Origin: Candidatus Poribacteria bacterium
GTDB lineage: Bacteria; Poribacteria; WGA-4E; UBA9662
Assembly: GCA_012963885.1 (NCBI GenBank)
Contig: DTUY01000018.1
Span: 24,622 to 88,621 of the forward strand
Length of the DNA stretch: 64,000 nucleotides
Direction of reading: 5' to 3'
Shown: piece by piece, positions 25,559 through 35,134 of the stretch
Layout: each line of letters opens with the position of its first letter
How positions within the stretch are numbered: the first letter of the stretch is position 1
Program-made: the position numbers and the translations under genes
Notes under the pieces: generated by a model
Seen by the model: only the letters and a program-made list of their open reading frames with translations
Told to the model about the DNA's origin: nothing
The model's database searches: none

Positions 25559-28500
25559 TTAGAGTTGCTCGCCTTCTGAACCGTCAATCTGATCAAGTAA
25601 CTCGGCGACTGCGGTGTTGAGTTGTCGGTCTATCCCTAGGTTCAATTCACCCAGGATACGGTCAACCTCAATATCGACAGGTCTAGCATTCCCTTCCAGA
25701 TTTTCGCCGGTTTCTGTGCTAACTTTCATGCGAGGCAAACGAAAGGTCACATTGTTAAGAAGGTGCCAGTTCCATGTCCAGATTACCGCACCGGAAGTTG
25801 GCATACCAACAACTTTTCCTAGACCAAGTGTTTTGAATCCCTGGCTAAACATCTCAGTGTTGCTACCCGAATGTTCATTTGTTATTAGGATTAGGGGTTT
25901 TTGGATAATTCGATTTCCAGCCAAGTTGGAATCAGAAGTTGTCACCAGTTGACGGTAACTTGATTGTGTGTATGCCTTTCGGTTTAGAACATCAAGAATA
26001 AACGGGGCAATATGTCCACCACCGTTAAAGCGAACGTCAATGACAACCCCTTCCTTGTTATGAGTTTCAGTGTCGAGATCAGCGGTAAATTTAATATATG
26101 CACTGTAAGACATGGAACGAATGTGGGCATAACCAAGACGCCCATTACTTTTTTGGTCTACATAGTCGGCATTCCACCGAACCCAATGCTGATAACGAAG
26201 TTGACCATGTTTCTTGGCATTGATTGGTTTAACGACTAGCTCTCTGGCTTCCTCAAGTTGGGGTTTGTCGTTGAGGTGTATTTTTATTCGTTTGCTACTT
26301 TTATCCTGTAGTATCCAATTTAGGTTTGACTCTTGATTGATTTCGATTCCGTCAACTGCTACCAGAAATTCCCCTGATTTTGCTGGCTCTGGTGGTAGGG
26401 ACAGCGGAGATTCAGGCAACACAAAATTGATTTGGAAATGATTGTGATTTTCAAGTTGATCTCTATCGAAATCAACACCAAGATAACTATCCCGTGAATT
26501 GTATCCTGTTCCTCCTGTTCCAAGATGTGATGCGTTTAATTCGCCAACCATCAGGTTCAGAATTTCTTGAAAATCTGAACCTGTTTGAACCCCTTGCATG
26601 ATTGGGCGAAATTGATCGTAAACCTGTTCCCAATTGCAACCATGAAAGTTGGGATCGTAGAAGTAATCACGGATTAGTCGCCACGCTTCGTCGAAGGATT
26701 GTATCTTCTCAAGATGGAAATCAACCTCAAGTTCTGACTGGGTATCGAGTACTTTCTGATCTCCGTCTTTACTACCGTCTTCCTCTATATCGAGGAAATG
26801 GATCCGGCCATTTTCAAGAAAGTGAATCCGTTTGCCATTAGGGGTGAAATATATTTGCCTTTTTTTATCTGCTGACCACGTAAGTTGCTTTGGTAAATCC
26901 CTTTTTTTCTCTTCTTCAAGCGACATACTCCATAAATTGGGTTGTCCGGTGAATGATGCTTGAAAGATGAGAGTCTTGCTGTCAGGCCGGATCTGAAGCG
27001 CTTGTGCGTTTAGTTTAAAGTCAGTTAGAAAGATAGCTCGTCGCTTAATTGTACCGAGCTCAATCTCAGTGGGTTCAATCTCTTTATTTTTTTTGGAATC
27101 CTTATTTCCATTTTTACTGGTATCAGATTGGTCTTGATCGTTTTTTTCTTCTTTTGGTGTCTCTTCTTTTTGTTTTTCTCCTTCTGACTCTTCAAAAAGT
27201 TTATCAAAATCTTCTTCCTTGAATGTAGGCTGGATTGGTTTAAGATCAACCCGTACAATTTGGTTTTCCGTCCGATATTGGCCTGTGTTGAAGATAATGA
27301 ACTTTCCATTGGGAGACCATACGATATTATGTGAAGAAATGTTACTTAGGAACGTAAGTTGTTGGGAGGATAGGGCCTCAATATTTTGTACATATATGTT
27401 TGAAAAGAAGTTGTTATCTTGGGCGATGAAAACTATCCATTGGCTGTCAGGTGACCATTCAAAATCAGTTGGAAAGGGAACGCCTGTGAAAATTTGATTG
27501 ATGATAAATGCGAATTTATCTTCGGTTTGGGTATTGATAAGCCAAATTTCAGTTTTCTCCTGAATATAGGCGAGCCATTTGCCGTCAGGTGAATATTTCG
27601 GCAGATATTTCTGATCAGGTTGATCTGTTAACTGTTTTTCGACCTGGTCTCTAAAATTGTAGCTGAAGATCTGGTTGTTTCCCAACCGATCCGAAACGTA
27701 AATGATAGAATCACTGTCGGGATGCCAGCTAAGCTGGCTTTCACGAAATGGTGTATCTGTGACTTTGAAGGAGTTACCTCCCTTTTTGATTTTGTCCCCT
27801 TTTTCGCTAAGGTCAGCGAAGATGGATCCGTGTGCAATGAAGGCCACTTTTTTACCGTCAGGTGAAAGATGATATTCGTTGATTTCGCTATTTGTTGTGT
27901 AGTTTCGTACGGGTGAAAATTTCTCATCGGAATTAACAGTTATCTCGATGGGCGTTGCTTGCTGTTGATTGAGATCCAATTTCCAAATCTGAAAATTCCG
28001 TTCAAAGACAATCCAATTCCCTTTGGCTGAAATAGATGGTCGAATCATGCGCAGATCAGTGAAATTCGTAATCTGCTCAGCATCACCATCCCCATTCAGC
28101 GACATCAACCAAATATTCTCGTGGCTATCCCGATCACTTAGAAAATATATTTTGCTACCATCTGCGTTCCACATAGGTCTAAGATTTCTGCCTTGATACT
28201 GCGTTAATCGTCGGTGATTGCTTATTCCAGATTCATCGGCAATCCAGATGTCAGAATGTCCTGCTGGATTCTGTCCGTGTCGCCACCACGGATGTCCATT
28301 GTTGTTAAACGCCAGCGTGCTGCCATCAGGTGAGGTGGCGAGATGATAATGAGTCTCCATCGGATCTCCACCAATTTCAATCGGCGTATTTCCATTAACA
28401 GAAATTTTGTAAGGGTATCCTCCAATACCACCATAGTTTGAGGTGAAATAAATCCATTTGCTATCCGGTGACCAACAGTCAGGGGGAGACGCTCCAGAGT

Positions 28501-28846
28501 GAAAGGTTAAGCGTGTAGGAGTGTCATTCTGCTCAAGGTCTGTCAGATAAATATTGCCGCCACCTGTGCGGTTGGAAGCGAATGCTAATTTTGTTCCATC
28601 GGGGGAGAAGATTGGATGAGAATCGTAACTTGGATGGGAGGTAATTCGCCTAGCAATTCCGCCATTAGCGCTGACGATCCAGATATCGCCCGTGTAGGTA
28701 AATGCGATTTTGCTGCCATCGGGTGAGATTGAAGCCTGTTTTAAGTATGGTTTCTTTTCAGACTCACTGGATAAATCCAAGGTTTGTTTCGATTGCGAGA
28801 AGGTTATTTTAAGTAGTGAGAAAAACATCCCACTGGGATTAGTCAT
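25559..28846 (-). CDS. Tricorn-like S41 protease with WD40/TolB propellers
   Basis: 1095 aa. The first about 550 residues are repeats of S-P-D-G-x-K/W-I-A/x-F, the PD40/TolB beta-propeller pattern of tricorn protease. A highly charged K/E/D/N linker (about 555-600) follows, then a second short propeller part. An S41 module comes last, with a helical C1 domain, a PDZ-like region (G-E-F-L-V-A-V-D-G-I-E-I-N) and the catalytic Ser near 993 in E-H-S-G-S-N-T-E. ATG follows AGGAAG. The N-terminus has only a weakly hydrophobic stretch and no clear signal peptide, so location is uncertain; tricorn proteins degrade peptides in the cytoplasm. The C-terminal Glu and carboxylate residues look intact. Confidence 0.9.
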   Translation of the reverse strand: MTNPSGMFFSLLKITFSQSKQTLDLSSESEKKPYLKQASISPDGSKIAFTYTGDIWIVSANGGIARRITSHPSYDSHPIFSPDGTKLAFASNRTGGGNIYLTDLEQNDTPTRLTFHSGASPPDCWSPDSKWIYFTSNYGGIGGYPYKISVNGNTPIEIGGDPMETHYHLATSPDGSTLAFNNNGHPWWRHGQNPAGHSDIWIADESGISNHRRLTQYQGRNLRPMWNADGSKIYFLSDRDSHENIWLMSLNGDGDAEQITNFTDLRMIRPSISAKGNWIVFERNFQIWKLDLNQQQATPIEITVNSDEKFSPVRNYTTNSEINEYHLSPDGKKVAFIAHGSIFADLSEKGDKIKKGGNSFKVTDTPFRESQLSWHPDSDSIIYVSDRLGNNQIFSYNFRDQVEKQLTDQPDQKYLPKYSPDGKWLAYIQEKTEIWLINTQTEDKFAFIINQIFTGVPFPTDFEWSPDSQWIVFIAQDNNFFSNIYVQNIEALSSQQLTFLSNISSHNIVWSPNGKFIIFNTGQYRTENQIVRVDLKPIQPTFKEEDFDKLFEESEGEKQKEETPKEEKNDQDQSDTSKNGNKDSKKNKEIEPTEIELGTIKRRAIFLTDFKLNAQALQIRPDSKTLIFQASFTGQPNLWSMSLEEEKKRDLPKQLTWSADKKRQIYFTPNGKRIHFLENGRIHFLDIEEDGSKDGDQKVLDTQSELEVDFHLEKIQSFDEAWRLIRDYFYDPNFHGCNWEQVYDQFRPIMQGVQTGSDFQEILNLMVGELNASHLGTGGTGYNSRDSYLGVDFDRDQLENHNHFQINFVLPESPLSLPPEPAKSGEFLVAVDGIEINQESNLNWILQDKSSKRIKIHLNDKPQLEEARELVVKPINAKKHGQLRYQHWVRWNADYVDQKSNGRLGYAHIRSMSYSAYIKFTADLDTETHNKEGVVIDVRFNGGGHIAPFILDVLNRKAYTQSSYRQLVTTSDSNLAGNRIIQKPLILITNEHSGSNTEMFSQGFKTLGLGKVVGMPTSGAVIWTWNWHLLNNVTFRLPRMKVSTETGENLEGNARPVDIEVDRILGELNLGIDRQLNTAVAELLDQIDGSEGEQL

Positions 28847-28908
28847 TCACGACTTCCTAATTGACTATAAATTTGTCAGCATTTTCGAGAAAATTGTAGA
28901 TAAAGAGA

Positions 28909-29625
28909 CTATTCAATTTCAAATATAATTTCAACAGTGATTGATATCTCCAATTCACTTGGAGTTTGAATTGGAACCTCTGCGTCAGCCATTGTAACGT
29001 CATATTCTCTTCGTACTACTGGCGGATAATTACCACCAGTCTCGTTAAGACTAATAACTTTTCCAACTTTTACACCTAGGGTCTCGGCCATACTTTCTGC
29101 CTTCTGCTTGGCATCTTTGACCGCTTCTACACGTGCTTTTTCTCTGACTTTTACTACATCCTCTACCGTGAAATTGATGCCAGAAATATTGTTTGCTCCT
29201 GCTTGAATAGTTGCCTGTAGAATTTCACCAACATGGTTCAGGTTTCGGATGGTGACCGAAATAGTGTTGTTAACCTGAAAGCCAACGATTTGGTTTGGAG
29301 GGTCACGCCGAAAATCACGTTGTGGATATATGTTAAAAGATACGGTTTCAAAATCTGTTTTTGAAACACCCTTTTCTGTGAGTGCTGAAAAGATTGCGTT
29401 TATCTTTTCATTATTAATATCTACAGCTGTTTTCGCTTTTTCATCAAAGGTTTGCACACCGATGCTGGCATGTATAATATCTGGTGAGGCTTTGACGATA
29501 CCTGTTCCTGAGACACGGATTCCTTTACTTTGAGTACTATCTGGAACAATGATGTTGGTATCCGAGCAAGCCATCAGCACTGTCATCAAAACAGAAACAA
29601 TTATGCTGGCATGCTTGGTAAACAT
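28909..29625 (-). CDS. SIMPL-domain (DUF541) lipoprotein
   Basis: ATG 29625 is preceded by AGGAG at eight bases and starts M-F-T-K-H-A-S-I-I-V-S-V-L-M-T-V-L-M-A-C, a lipoprotein signal with Cys20. This is preferred over an ATG 87 bases earlier. The mature part is a SIMPL domain (I-R-V-S-G-T-G-I-V-K-A-S-P-D, then G-V-S-K-T-D-F-E-T-V-S-F-N-I-Y-P), ending in a beta-rich I-T-V-E-I-I-F-E-I. These periplasmic or surface proteins assemble into rings; their role is poorly known. It follows the TPR gene by 34 bases. Confidence 0.87.
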   Translation of the reverse strand: MFTKHASIIVSVLMTVLMACSDTNIIVPDSTQSKGIRVSGTGIVKASPDIIHASIGVQTFDEKAKTAVDINNEKINAIFSALTEKGVSKTDFETVSFNIYPQRDFRRDPPNQIVGFQVNNTISVTIRNLNHVGEILQATIQAGANNISGINFTVEDVVKVREKARVEAVKDAKQKAESMAETLGVKVGKVISLNETGGNYPPVVRREYDVTMADAEVPIQTPSELEISITVEIIFEIE

Positions 29626-29659
29626 TTTATTTTCTCCTAAAAACATCCTAAAGTTCATG

Positions 29660-31468
29660 TTACTGGGACAACATTGCGAGTTGTCGTTTCGCTTCTGCGT
29701 GATTTGGTTCAATTCTTAATACTTGCCGTAGCGGCTTCAAAGCAAATTGATAGTTCTTTGTGTCGATTTGAACCATTGCATGGTCATAGTAAGCTTCAAG
29801 ATATTCTGGATTTAACTCGGTTGATTTTTGGAGCGCTTTGATTGCTCGTTCTGGTTGATTTTTCATCCTGTAAGCGACACCAATTTTGTGGTGGATCTCA
29901 TGCGAGTCTTGGTTTATAGTTGCTGCTCTCTCAAGCATCTCAAGTGCATTATCAGCGTCATTTTTTCCCAGGTATGAAACGCCAATTTTATATCTGGCAT
30001 CGCTGTTGCCTGGATCAAGCCGAACGGATTCGTGATATTGCTCAATTGCCAGTTCAGATTCTTCCTGTAGTTCGTAGACGATTCCTAGGTTGTAATGAGT
30101 TTGCGCATCTTCTGAATTTATTTCAATTGCTCTTTTATAATGGATAATTGATTGATCAAAGTCAGTTAACACATGGTAGACAAGGCCAAGATCAAATTGA
30201 ATTTTGGCCTTGTTAGGATCTAAGTCTGCTGCTCTTTGGTGAGATTCAAGTGCTGCATCGAAGATTGCCATCTTCATGTAAACCAGACCAATATTGTTGT
30301 GGGTATTTGCTAATTCTGGGTTGAGTTCAATCGCTTTTTTATAGTGTTCAAGTGCCTCTTCAAATTTCTCTTCCGTTTGGTGAGCGACACCGATATTATT
30401 GTGTGTCACTGCGTCATTTGGATTCAGAGATAATGATTTTTCATAGTGTTCAATTGCTTTTTCGTATGACTTTGCCTGCCCATAAGCGGCGGCAATGTTG
30501 TTGTGTATAATGTGGTTATTGACGCTAAAACTTAGTGCCTGTTCAAAGTGTCTGGCAGCAGATAAGTAATCTTTCTTATGATAATATGCCATGCCGAGAC
30601 GATAATACACTTGCAGATTGTCGTCGGTTTGACCGAGTGATTCTTGTAATGCGTTAATAGCAGCATTGTAATCTTCGGTCTCAATGTTAGCAATGCCAAT
30701 ATAGTAATTCACCAAGTTCTTATTTGGACGAAGACGCTTTGCATGCTCATAGGCTTCTATCGCCTCATCATATCTGCCAAGATAATGGTAGCAAAGGCCA
30801 AGATGATGTTGAGTTCTCACCAGATCAGGATTTAAGGTGATGGCTTGTTTGAATAACTTTGATGCTTGTTCGTATTCCTGTTGTTTATAAAGAATTTCTC
30901 CAAGTCTTTCGTATGCTTGAATGAGTGTTGGTTTGAGCTTGATTGCTTGATGATAACATAGAGTTGCTTGGTCTACTTGATCTCGTCTTTCGTAAATTCT
31001 CCCAAGTCGATACTGTGCTGTTGCCTGTTCAGGATCAAGTTCAATGGTTTTTTCGTAATTTCCAAAAGCTTTATCAAAATCGTTTTTTCTGTAGAAAAGA
31101 GAACCAAGATTATAATACGAACTGGGTTGGTCTGGGTCTAGACGAATTGCCCTTTTATAGGCTTGAACTGCCTGCTGCTCTTTGCCGATTCTCTGATAGA
31201 CCGATCCAAGATTATTGTAGGTATTGGCATAATCGGGACGAAGTTGAATCGATTTTTTTAAGCAAGCAAGTGCGTGATTATATCTTTTCTGGTAAAAGTA
31301 GGCTGAACCAAGATTATAGTATGTGGTAGCATCTTCTTCATTCTGATAGATTAGCTTTTTACTGAATGATATTATTTGCTCCAAATCAGGCTGACTTTTT
31401 CGACTAAAGTTAACAACAGCTTTCTCGCTACTGACAACTAATGCATTTGTTGGGGTTTCGTCCGCCAC
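29660..31468 (-). CDS. Large TPR-repeat protein
   Basis: 602 aa, almost wholly built of about 16 tandem tetratricopeptide repeats of 34 residues with the A/Y-x3-G-x2-Y-x8-A-x3-Y-x2-A-I-x-L-x-P pattern. There is no signal peptide or membrane segment, so it is probably a cytoplasmic scaffold, like O-GlcNAc-transferase-type TPR solenoids without the catalytic part. It heads the run TPR-SIMPL-tricorn-HAD on the minus strand. Partner unknown. About 790 bases upstream of its start carry no gene. Confidence 0.88.
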   Translation of the reverse strand: MADETPTNALVVSSEKAVVNFSRKSQPDLEQIISFSKKLIYQNEEDATTYYNLGSAYFYQKRYNHALACLKKSIQLRPDYANTYNNLGSVYQRIGKEQQAVQAYKRAIRLDPDQPSSYYNLGSLFYRKNDFDKAFGNYEKTIELDPEQATAQYRLGRIYERRDQVDQATLCYHQAIKLKPTLIQAYERLGEILYKQQEYEQASKLFKQAITLNPDLVRTQHHLGLCYHYLGRYDEAIEAYEHAKRLRPNKNLVNYYIGIANIETEDYNAAINALQESLGQTDDNLQVYYRLGMAYYHKKDYLSAARHFEQALSFSVNNHIIHNNIAAAYGQAKSYEKAIEHYEKSLSLNPNDAVTHNNIGVAHQTEEKFEEALEHYKKAIELNPELANTHNNIGLVYMKMAIFDAALESHQRAADLDPNKAKIQFDLGLVYHVLTDFDQSIIHYKRAIEINSEDAQTHYNLGIVYELQEESELAIEQYHESVRLDPGNSDARYKIGVSYLGKNDADNALEMLERAATINQDSHEIHHKIGVAYRMKNQPERAIKALQKSTELNPEYLEAYYDHAMVQIDTKNYQFALKPLRQVLRIEPNHAEAKRQLAMLSQ

Positions 31469-32260
31469 GAATTAGACTCCTAAAATCAAACGTCGAATGT
31501 GTTCGGAATTTTCAATTCCATACACCAAATCTTTAGGTGATATGATGTTGAAAGAAATACCATATTTTTTCCATGTTGTGTTTGGAAACTGTAACCTACA
31601 ATCCGTAATCTGGTTTCATGTTTTCCATGTAAGTGCGATTCGATTCAGCAATCAATGAGCCTACTTAATCCCCTTGCGTGGTAATCAGCATCTCCTCCTG
31701 CGAATCGTAGGAAGCAGTAGGTAGATGTAAGTGAAACTAATGCTGTTTGTTCGTAAATATTCTGCGACATTCAACGCTTGTGATGCAATACTTTCTGAAA
31801 AAGCAAAATCCGCTGTTTACAGTTGAAGATCGATTTTCGGTGACTACTCAAGATCGTAACCGAAAAAATCCACTGCTTAGAACTAAAAGTGAACTGAATT
31901 CAAGTCTTTGCGCTATGAACCATTTTTCGTGCTGGGGTTTCCAAGTTAACAAAAGAAAATTTGACCATGGCGACAGCGTATTCCAAAATTTGAGCGATTG
32001 GTGTTCGGATCGCTCTCCAACGTCTCAGTTCAATAAACTTAGCAATTCCCATGCCGATCTAGAGCGAGTAGATCAAGCCGACGAGATAGATTGACTAATA
32101 CTTGCCGACTGATAACCAAAAATTTTACCAAATAACGGAGTTTCGTTCTGTTCAAGCAGGCTTGTAAAGGTATGTTCTTCATCAAATTGTAGTGATTCGA
32201 GGTGACGAAAACCTATACTTTACCCAACGGTAAGCTTGCATTTGGCACGGCACACAAATG
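31469..32260. other. Intergenic stretch without a recognisable gene
   Basis: The stretch lies between the start of the TPR gene and the end of the VWA gene. A 115-codon plus-strand frame (31747-32094) has no ribosome-binding site and no protein-like pattern. Near 32045-32110 short pieces resemble rRNA ends, but not enough to call. It probably holds the TPR promoter (minus strand) and decayed sequence. Confidence 0.5.
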
Positions 32261-33238
32261 TCATGGGATTTTTCGTAGGATCGAGACAAGAGCAATCTTT
32301 AGAATTAATAGGATTGTTGCAGGGAACATAAAGTAGCCTGCAAGTTCTTTGTGCCGGATAAATTCTGTCGTCTCGATTTTGGTGGTTTCAAGCTGATTGA
32401 TTTCCTGGTATATTTCAGCAAGTTTATGTTCATCAGTTGCTCGGAAATAACGCCCATTAGTGATTTCTGCAATCTGTTTTAGTGATTCTTCGTCAACATA
32501 CGCACGGATTGGTCGATACCGTTTTCCAAATATGGGATCATGATATGGTATCAAGGCGCCTTCCTCCGTGCCAACACCGATAGTATAAACCTTAATGCCA
32601 ATTGTCTTGGCGGCGTTTGCAGCTGTAATTGGGTCGATCTCGCCAGCATTGTTTTCCCCATCGGTAAGCAGAATAATTGTCTTACTTTTGGTTGTGGAAT
32701 GGCGTAAACGGTTAGTCGCGTTGGCTAATGCTAAACCGATGGCAGTGCCATCCTCGATTATTCCAATTTCGACTTCTTTTAGTAGCTTAACTAGCATTAG
32801 GTAATCTGTTGTCAGCGGACAAAGCGCAATGCTTTTGCCTGAAAAAACAACCAGTCCGATTCGGTCGTTTCGGCGATCCTGCAGAAATGATCGAATCACC
32901 GATTTCGCCGCCTGCAAACGGTTTACTGGTTCGAAATCTTCCGCTCTCATGCTTCCTGAGATATCAAGAACGAGCAAAATGTCGATACCTTCGGATGTAG
33001 TTTTTTCGATGCTTTGCGTGGATTGTGGTCGAGTGAGAGCGATAATGATTAACACAATAATGCACCAATGGATAAAGTCGAGCGAACGGAATACCGAAAT
33101 GCGAAAAGTATTTCGGTTTTGATGAATCAATTTGGTATCCGAAAACAGAATGCCGGCGTTTTTTCTTTTTCGCAGGAATATGACGATTAACGGAATAAGA
33201 GGAATCAGAATGAAAAATATGGGATTGCCAAATCTCAT
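32261..33238 (-). CDS. BatA-like membrane VWA-domain protein
   Basis: ATG 33238 (M-R-F-G-N-P-I-F-F-I-L-I-P-L-I-P-L) fits the BatA N-terminus and starts four bases after the preceding gene's stop; the product is 325 aa. Two N-terminal membrane helices precede a von Willebrand A domain with an intact MIDAS: D-I-S-G-S-M, a Thr in D-G-T-A-I-G, and T-D-G-E-N-N. One C-terminal helix follows. Bat proteins usually sit beside a MoxR ATPase and DUF58 genes, which are not in the window. Likely role in envelope stress or surface assembly. Confidence 0.85.
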   Translation of the reverse strand: MRFGNPIFFILIPLIPLIVIFLRKRKNAGILFSDTKLIHQNRNTFRISVFRSLDFIHWCIIVLIIIALTRPQSTQSIEKTTSEGIDILLVLDISGSMRAEDFEPVNRLQAAKSVIRSFLQDRRNDRIGLVVFSGKSIALCPLTTDYLMLVKLLKEVEIGIIEDGTAIGLALANATNRLRHSTTKSKTIILLTDGENNAGEIDPITAANAAKTIGIKVYTIGVGTEEGALIPYHDPIFGKRYRPIRAYVDEESLKQIAEITNGRYFRATDEHKLAEIYQEINQLETTKIETTEFIRHKELAGYFMFPATILLILKIALVSILRKIP

Positions 33239-33242
33239 CACT

Positions 33243-34283
33243 TTACTGCCATGTGACGGGAATCGGTCGCTTGGCTTGTGAGTGAGTATAATTTGTACTG
33301 TCGGTAAGGCTATTTCCAAAAATGGATCGGATACAGAGCGCAATACCAATCACGCTGGCAACGACAAAGGTGATTTCACCAACATGGTAAAAGGAAGGGA
33401 TTCTTACGGCTAGCCCATAAATTGCGTATCCGATGATAATCTTAATTGCTTGTACTTTTTGCTGTGGCCATATGGTATTACCGATTGAAAGAAAGATAGC
33501 GGTTTTTCCATATATGGACATAACCAATAACCCAGACATGATAATCAGTACAAGCGGAATTCCAATAATTGAGAGGACTCCAAACATAATCGAGTAAGGT
33601 ATTACGATAGCTGTTATCAGACCGATGACAGCGCTGCCGAATGGACGTCGCACAATGATTTGTGCCATGTTTTGCGCTTGCTGGGAGAAAATTGTACCGA
33701 TGCCCGCATAAGTTAATGCCATTGTCAATAGTATGGATGCGTGCCAAAACAGTTCCCAGTTTTTAGACATTCCCCAGTGTTCCTGTAAGTGCAAAAAAGG
33801 GTCCCATATAAGTGGTACCACATGATAAATCATAAATTTCCAAATGCCAATTTCTTGATAATTATTGCGCTGTAAAGTCTGTTTCCAATCGTCACTTTTA
33901 TCTGTCCCGCGAATTCGCCCGAAAATGGTTTTGACTGTTCCTTCCACTGACGCACTGGTTCCAATATCAATATTGCCGCGAAAAACAGTTACATGTCCGT
34001 TGACATGACCTTCGATAGTTGCGTTGCCAAATAAAATAGTCATACTATCAACCGACTGATTTTCTGCTAAATGGAAATCCTCCCAAAACTTTAAAATGAC
34101 AGGCATATTGAGCGTGTCAGAAAGTGATGTCGATTCTCTCTGATTATTTTCTTCTGTCTCAGCGGAATCAGTGTTTCCTTCTGGGGTGAGTGTCATTTTC
34201 ATCGGAACTTTAATTGAATTCTGCGGTATCACCATCAAGGAGATGAAAAATAGCATGATCATCAGATAGATTTTTCCATGCAT
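33243..34283 (-). CDS. Membrane protein with bactofilin-like beta-helix segment
   Basis: 346 aa with a signal peptide. Residues about 75-115 show short hydrophobic beta-helix rungs (I-L-F-G-N-A-T-I-E-G-H-V-N-G-H-V-T-V-F-R-G-N-I-D-I), as in polymer-forming bactofilin/DUF583 proteins. About four membrane helices follow (170-310). The arrangement, a beta-helix outside and helices behind, is seen in 'polymer-forming cytoskeletal' membrane proteins. It is four bases before the VWA gene and so probably works with it at the envelope. Function unproven. Confidence 0.7.
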   Translation of the reverse strand: MHGKIYLMIMLFFISLMVIPQNSIKVPMKMTLTPEGNTDSAETEENNQRESTSLSDTLNMPVILKFWEDFHLAENQSVDSMTILFGNATIEGHVNGHVTVFRGNIDIGTSASVEGTVKTIFGRIRGTDKSDDWKQTLQRNNYQEIGIWKFMIYHVVPLIWDPFLHLQEHWGMSKNWELFWHASILLTMALTYAGIGTIFSQQAQNMAQIIVRRPFGSAVIGLITAIVIPYSIMFGVLSIIGIPLVLIIMSGLLVMSIYGKTAIFLSIGNTIWPQQKVQAIKIIIGYAIYGLAVRIPSFYHVGEITFVVASVIGIALCIRSIFGNSLTDSTNYTHSQAKRPIPVTWQ

Positions 34284-34405
34284 TTAGCGCCTCTGTGAAG
34301 ATTATGTTTACAAATAAGTATGGACTATATTATATTTTGAAAAATTTGTCAACTTTATTCTTTGTTACACAAGGGTGCGGTGGGTTTTCGCGGTTTTCCG
34401 TATAG

Positions 34406-34434
34406 TTGACGTCAAATGTTATTAAGATTATAAT
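34406..34434 (+). promoter_or_regulatory. Strong sigma70-type promoter of the 34493 coiled-coil gene
   Basis: TTGACG (34406-34411), 17 bases, then TATAAT (34429-34434), with a start predicted near 34441. Only one base departs from consensus. Confidence 0.8.
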
Positions 34435-34492
34435 GATTTTTCGCATTTATATTGTTGAATTACTATATGGTGTATAGGAAGTGTGAATAGTT

Positions 34493-35053
34493 ATGTTTAA
34501 AAAAAATAGCTATCCAAGTGTCTTTGAAATTACTGAGCAGCACGATGATGCACTAGATACAATTGAGATGGAGCCCTCTGCGACAGTTGAACATCACCTT
34601 GGGACAATTATTGCCGATCTCAGAATTTTCAGAGGCGACATTGTTAAACTAAATGAGAATAGCAAGAAACTTGAAAATGCAATTGACTTAATGCAACGAG
34701 AATTTGCCGATTACCGTGGTACAATAGAAGAGAAACTAAATCTATTAGTTAAAAATACTGCCCATATTTTTGCCTTGCAACATATAGGGGAAGATTCCAA
34801 AGATAACAAGAACAATGATGATGTTGACAGTACTGCAATGGATCTAACATTTATCACTGAGTTTCAAACACAGGTGTTGAAAGAAATTCAAGAATTTAAG
34901 AAGAAAATGACAGCATTGATAGAAACTCATAGTCAGCTTGAGCATACAACTGCTAGCTCTCAGAGTGAAATTAAGGCCAAAATGTTTGAGTTACAATCGA
35001 GGGTTCGAAATCAACTTGAAGGTTTTCTCCAGAATCTGTTTATAACAAAATAG
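34493..35053 (+). CDS. Hypothetical coiled-coil protein
   Basis: 186 aa from ATG 34493, downstream of AGGAAG and a near-consensus promoter, so probably well expressed. Residues about 40-85 and 115-175 are heptad-like and charged (L-R-I-F-R-G-D-I-V-K-L-N-E-N-S-K-K-L-E-N and I-Q-E-F-K-K-K-M-T-A-L-I). There is no membrane segment or cysteine. The family is not recognised; the shape suggests a structural or adaptor protein. Confidence 0.6.
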   Translation: MFKKNSYPSVFEITEQHDDALDTIEMEPSATVEHHLGTIIADLRIFRGDIVKLNENSKKLENAIDLMQREFADYRGTIEEKLNLLVKNTAHIFALQHIGEDSKDNKNNDDVDSTAMDLTFITEFQTQVLKEIQEFKKKMTALIETHSQLEHTTASSQSEIKAKMFELQSRVRNQLEGFLQNLFITK

Positions 35054-35134
35054 AATCGATAAGACAGTTAGGATTTTAGAAGATAGTTTGAGTATCATTT
35101 GAATAATCAATCTGCTTAGGGAAGGGATTGAATT

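Noticed and set aside
31747..32094. 115-codon plus-strand ORF
   Set aside because: No ribosome-binding site, no domain pattern, and erratic composition; treated as chance.
31960..32240. Fragments similar to the end of 23S and to 5S rRNA (CCCATGCCGA, GACTAATA)
   Set aside because: Matches are short, spacing is wrong for both rRNAs, and no sarcin-ricin loop sequence is present. A covariance search would settle it.
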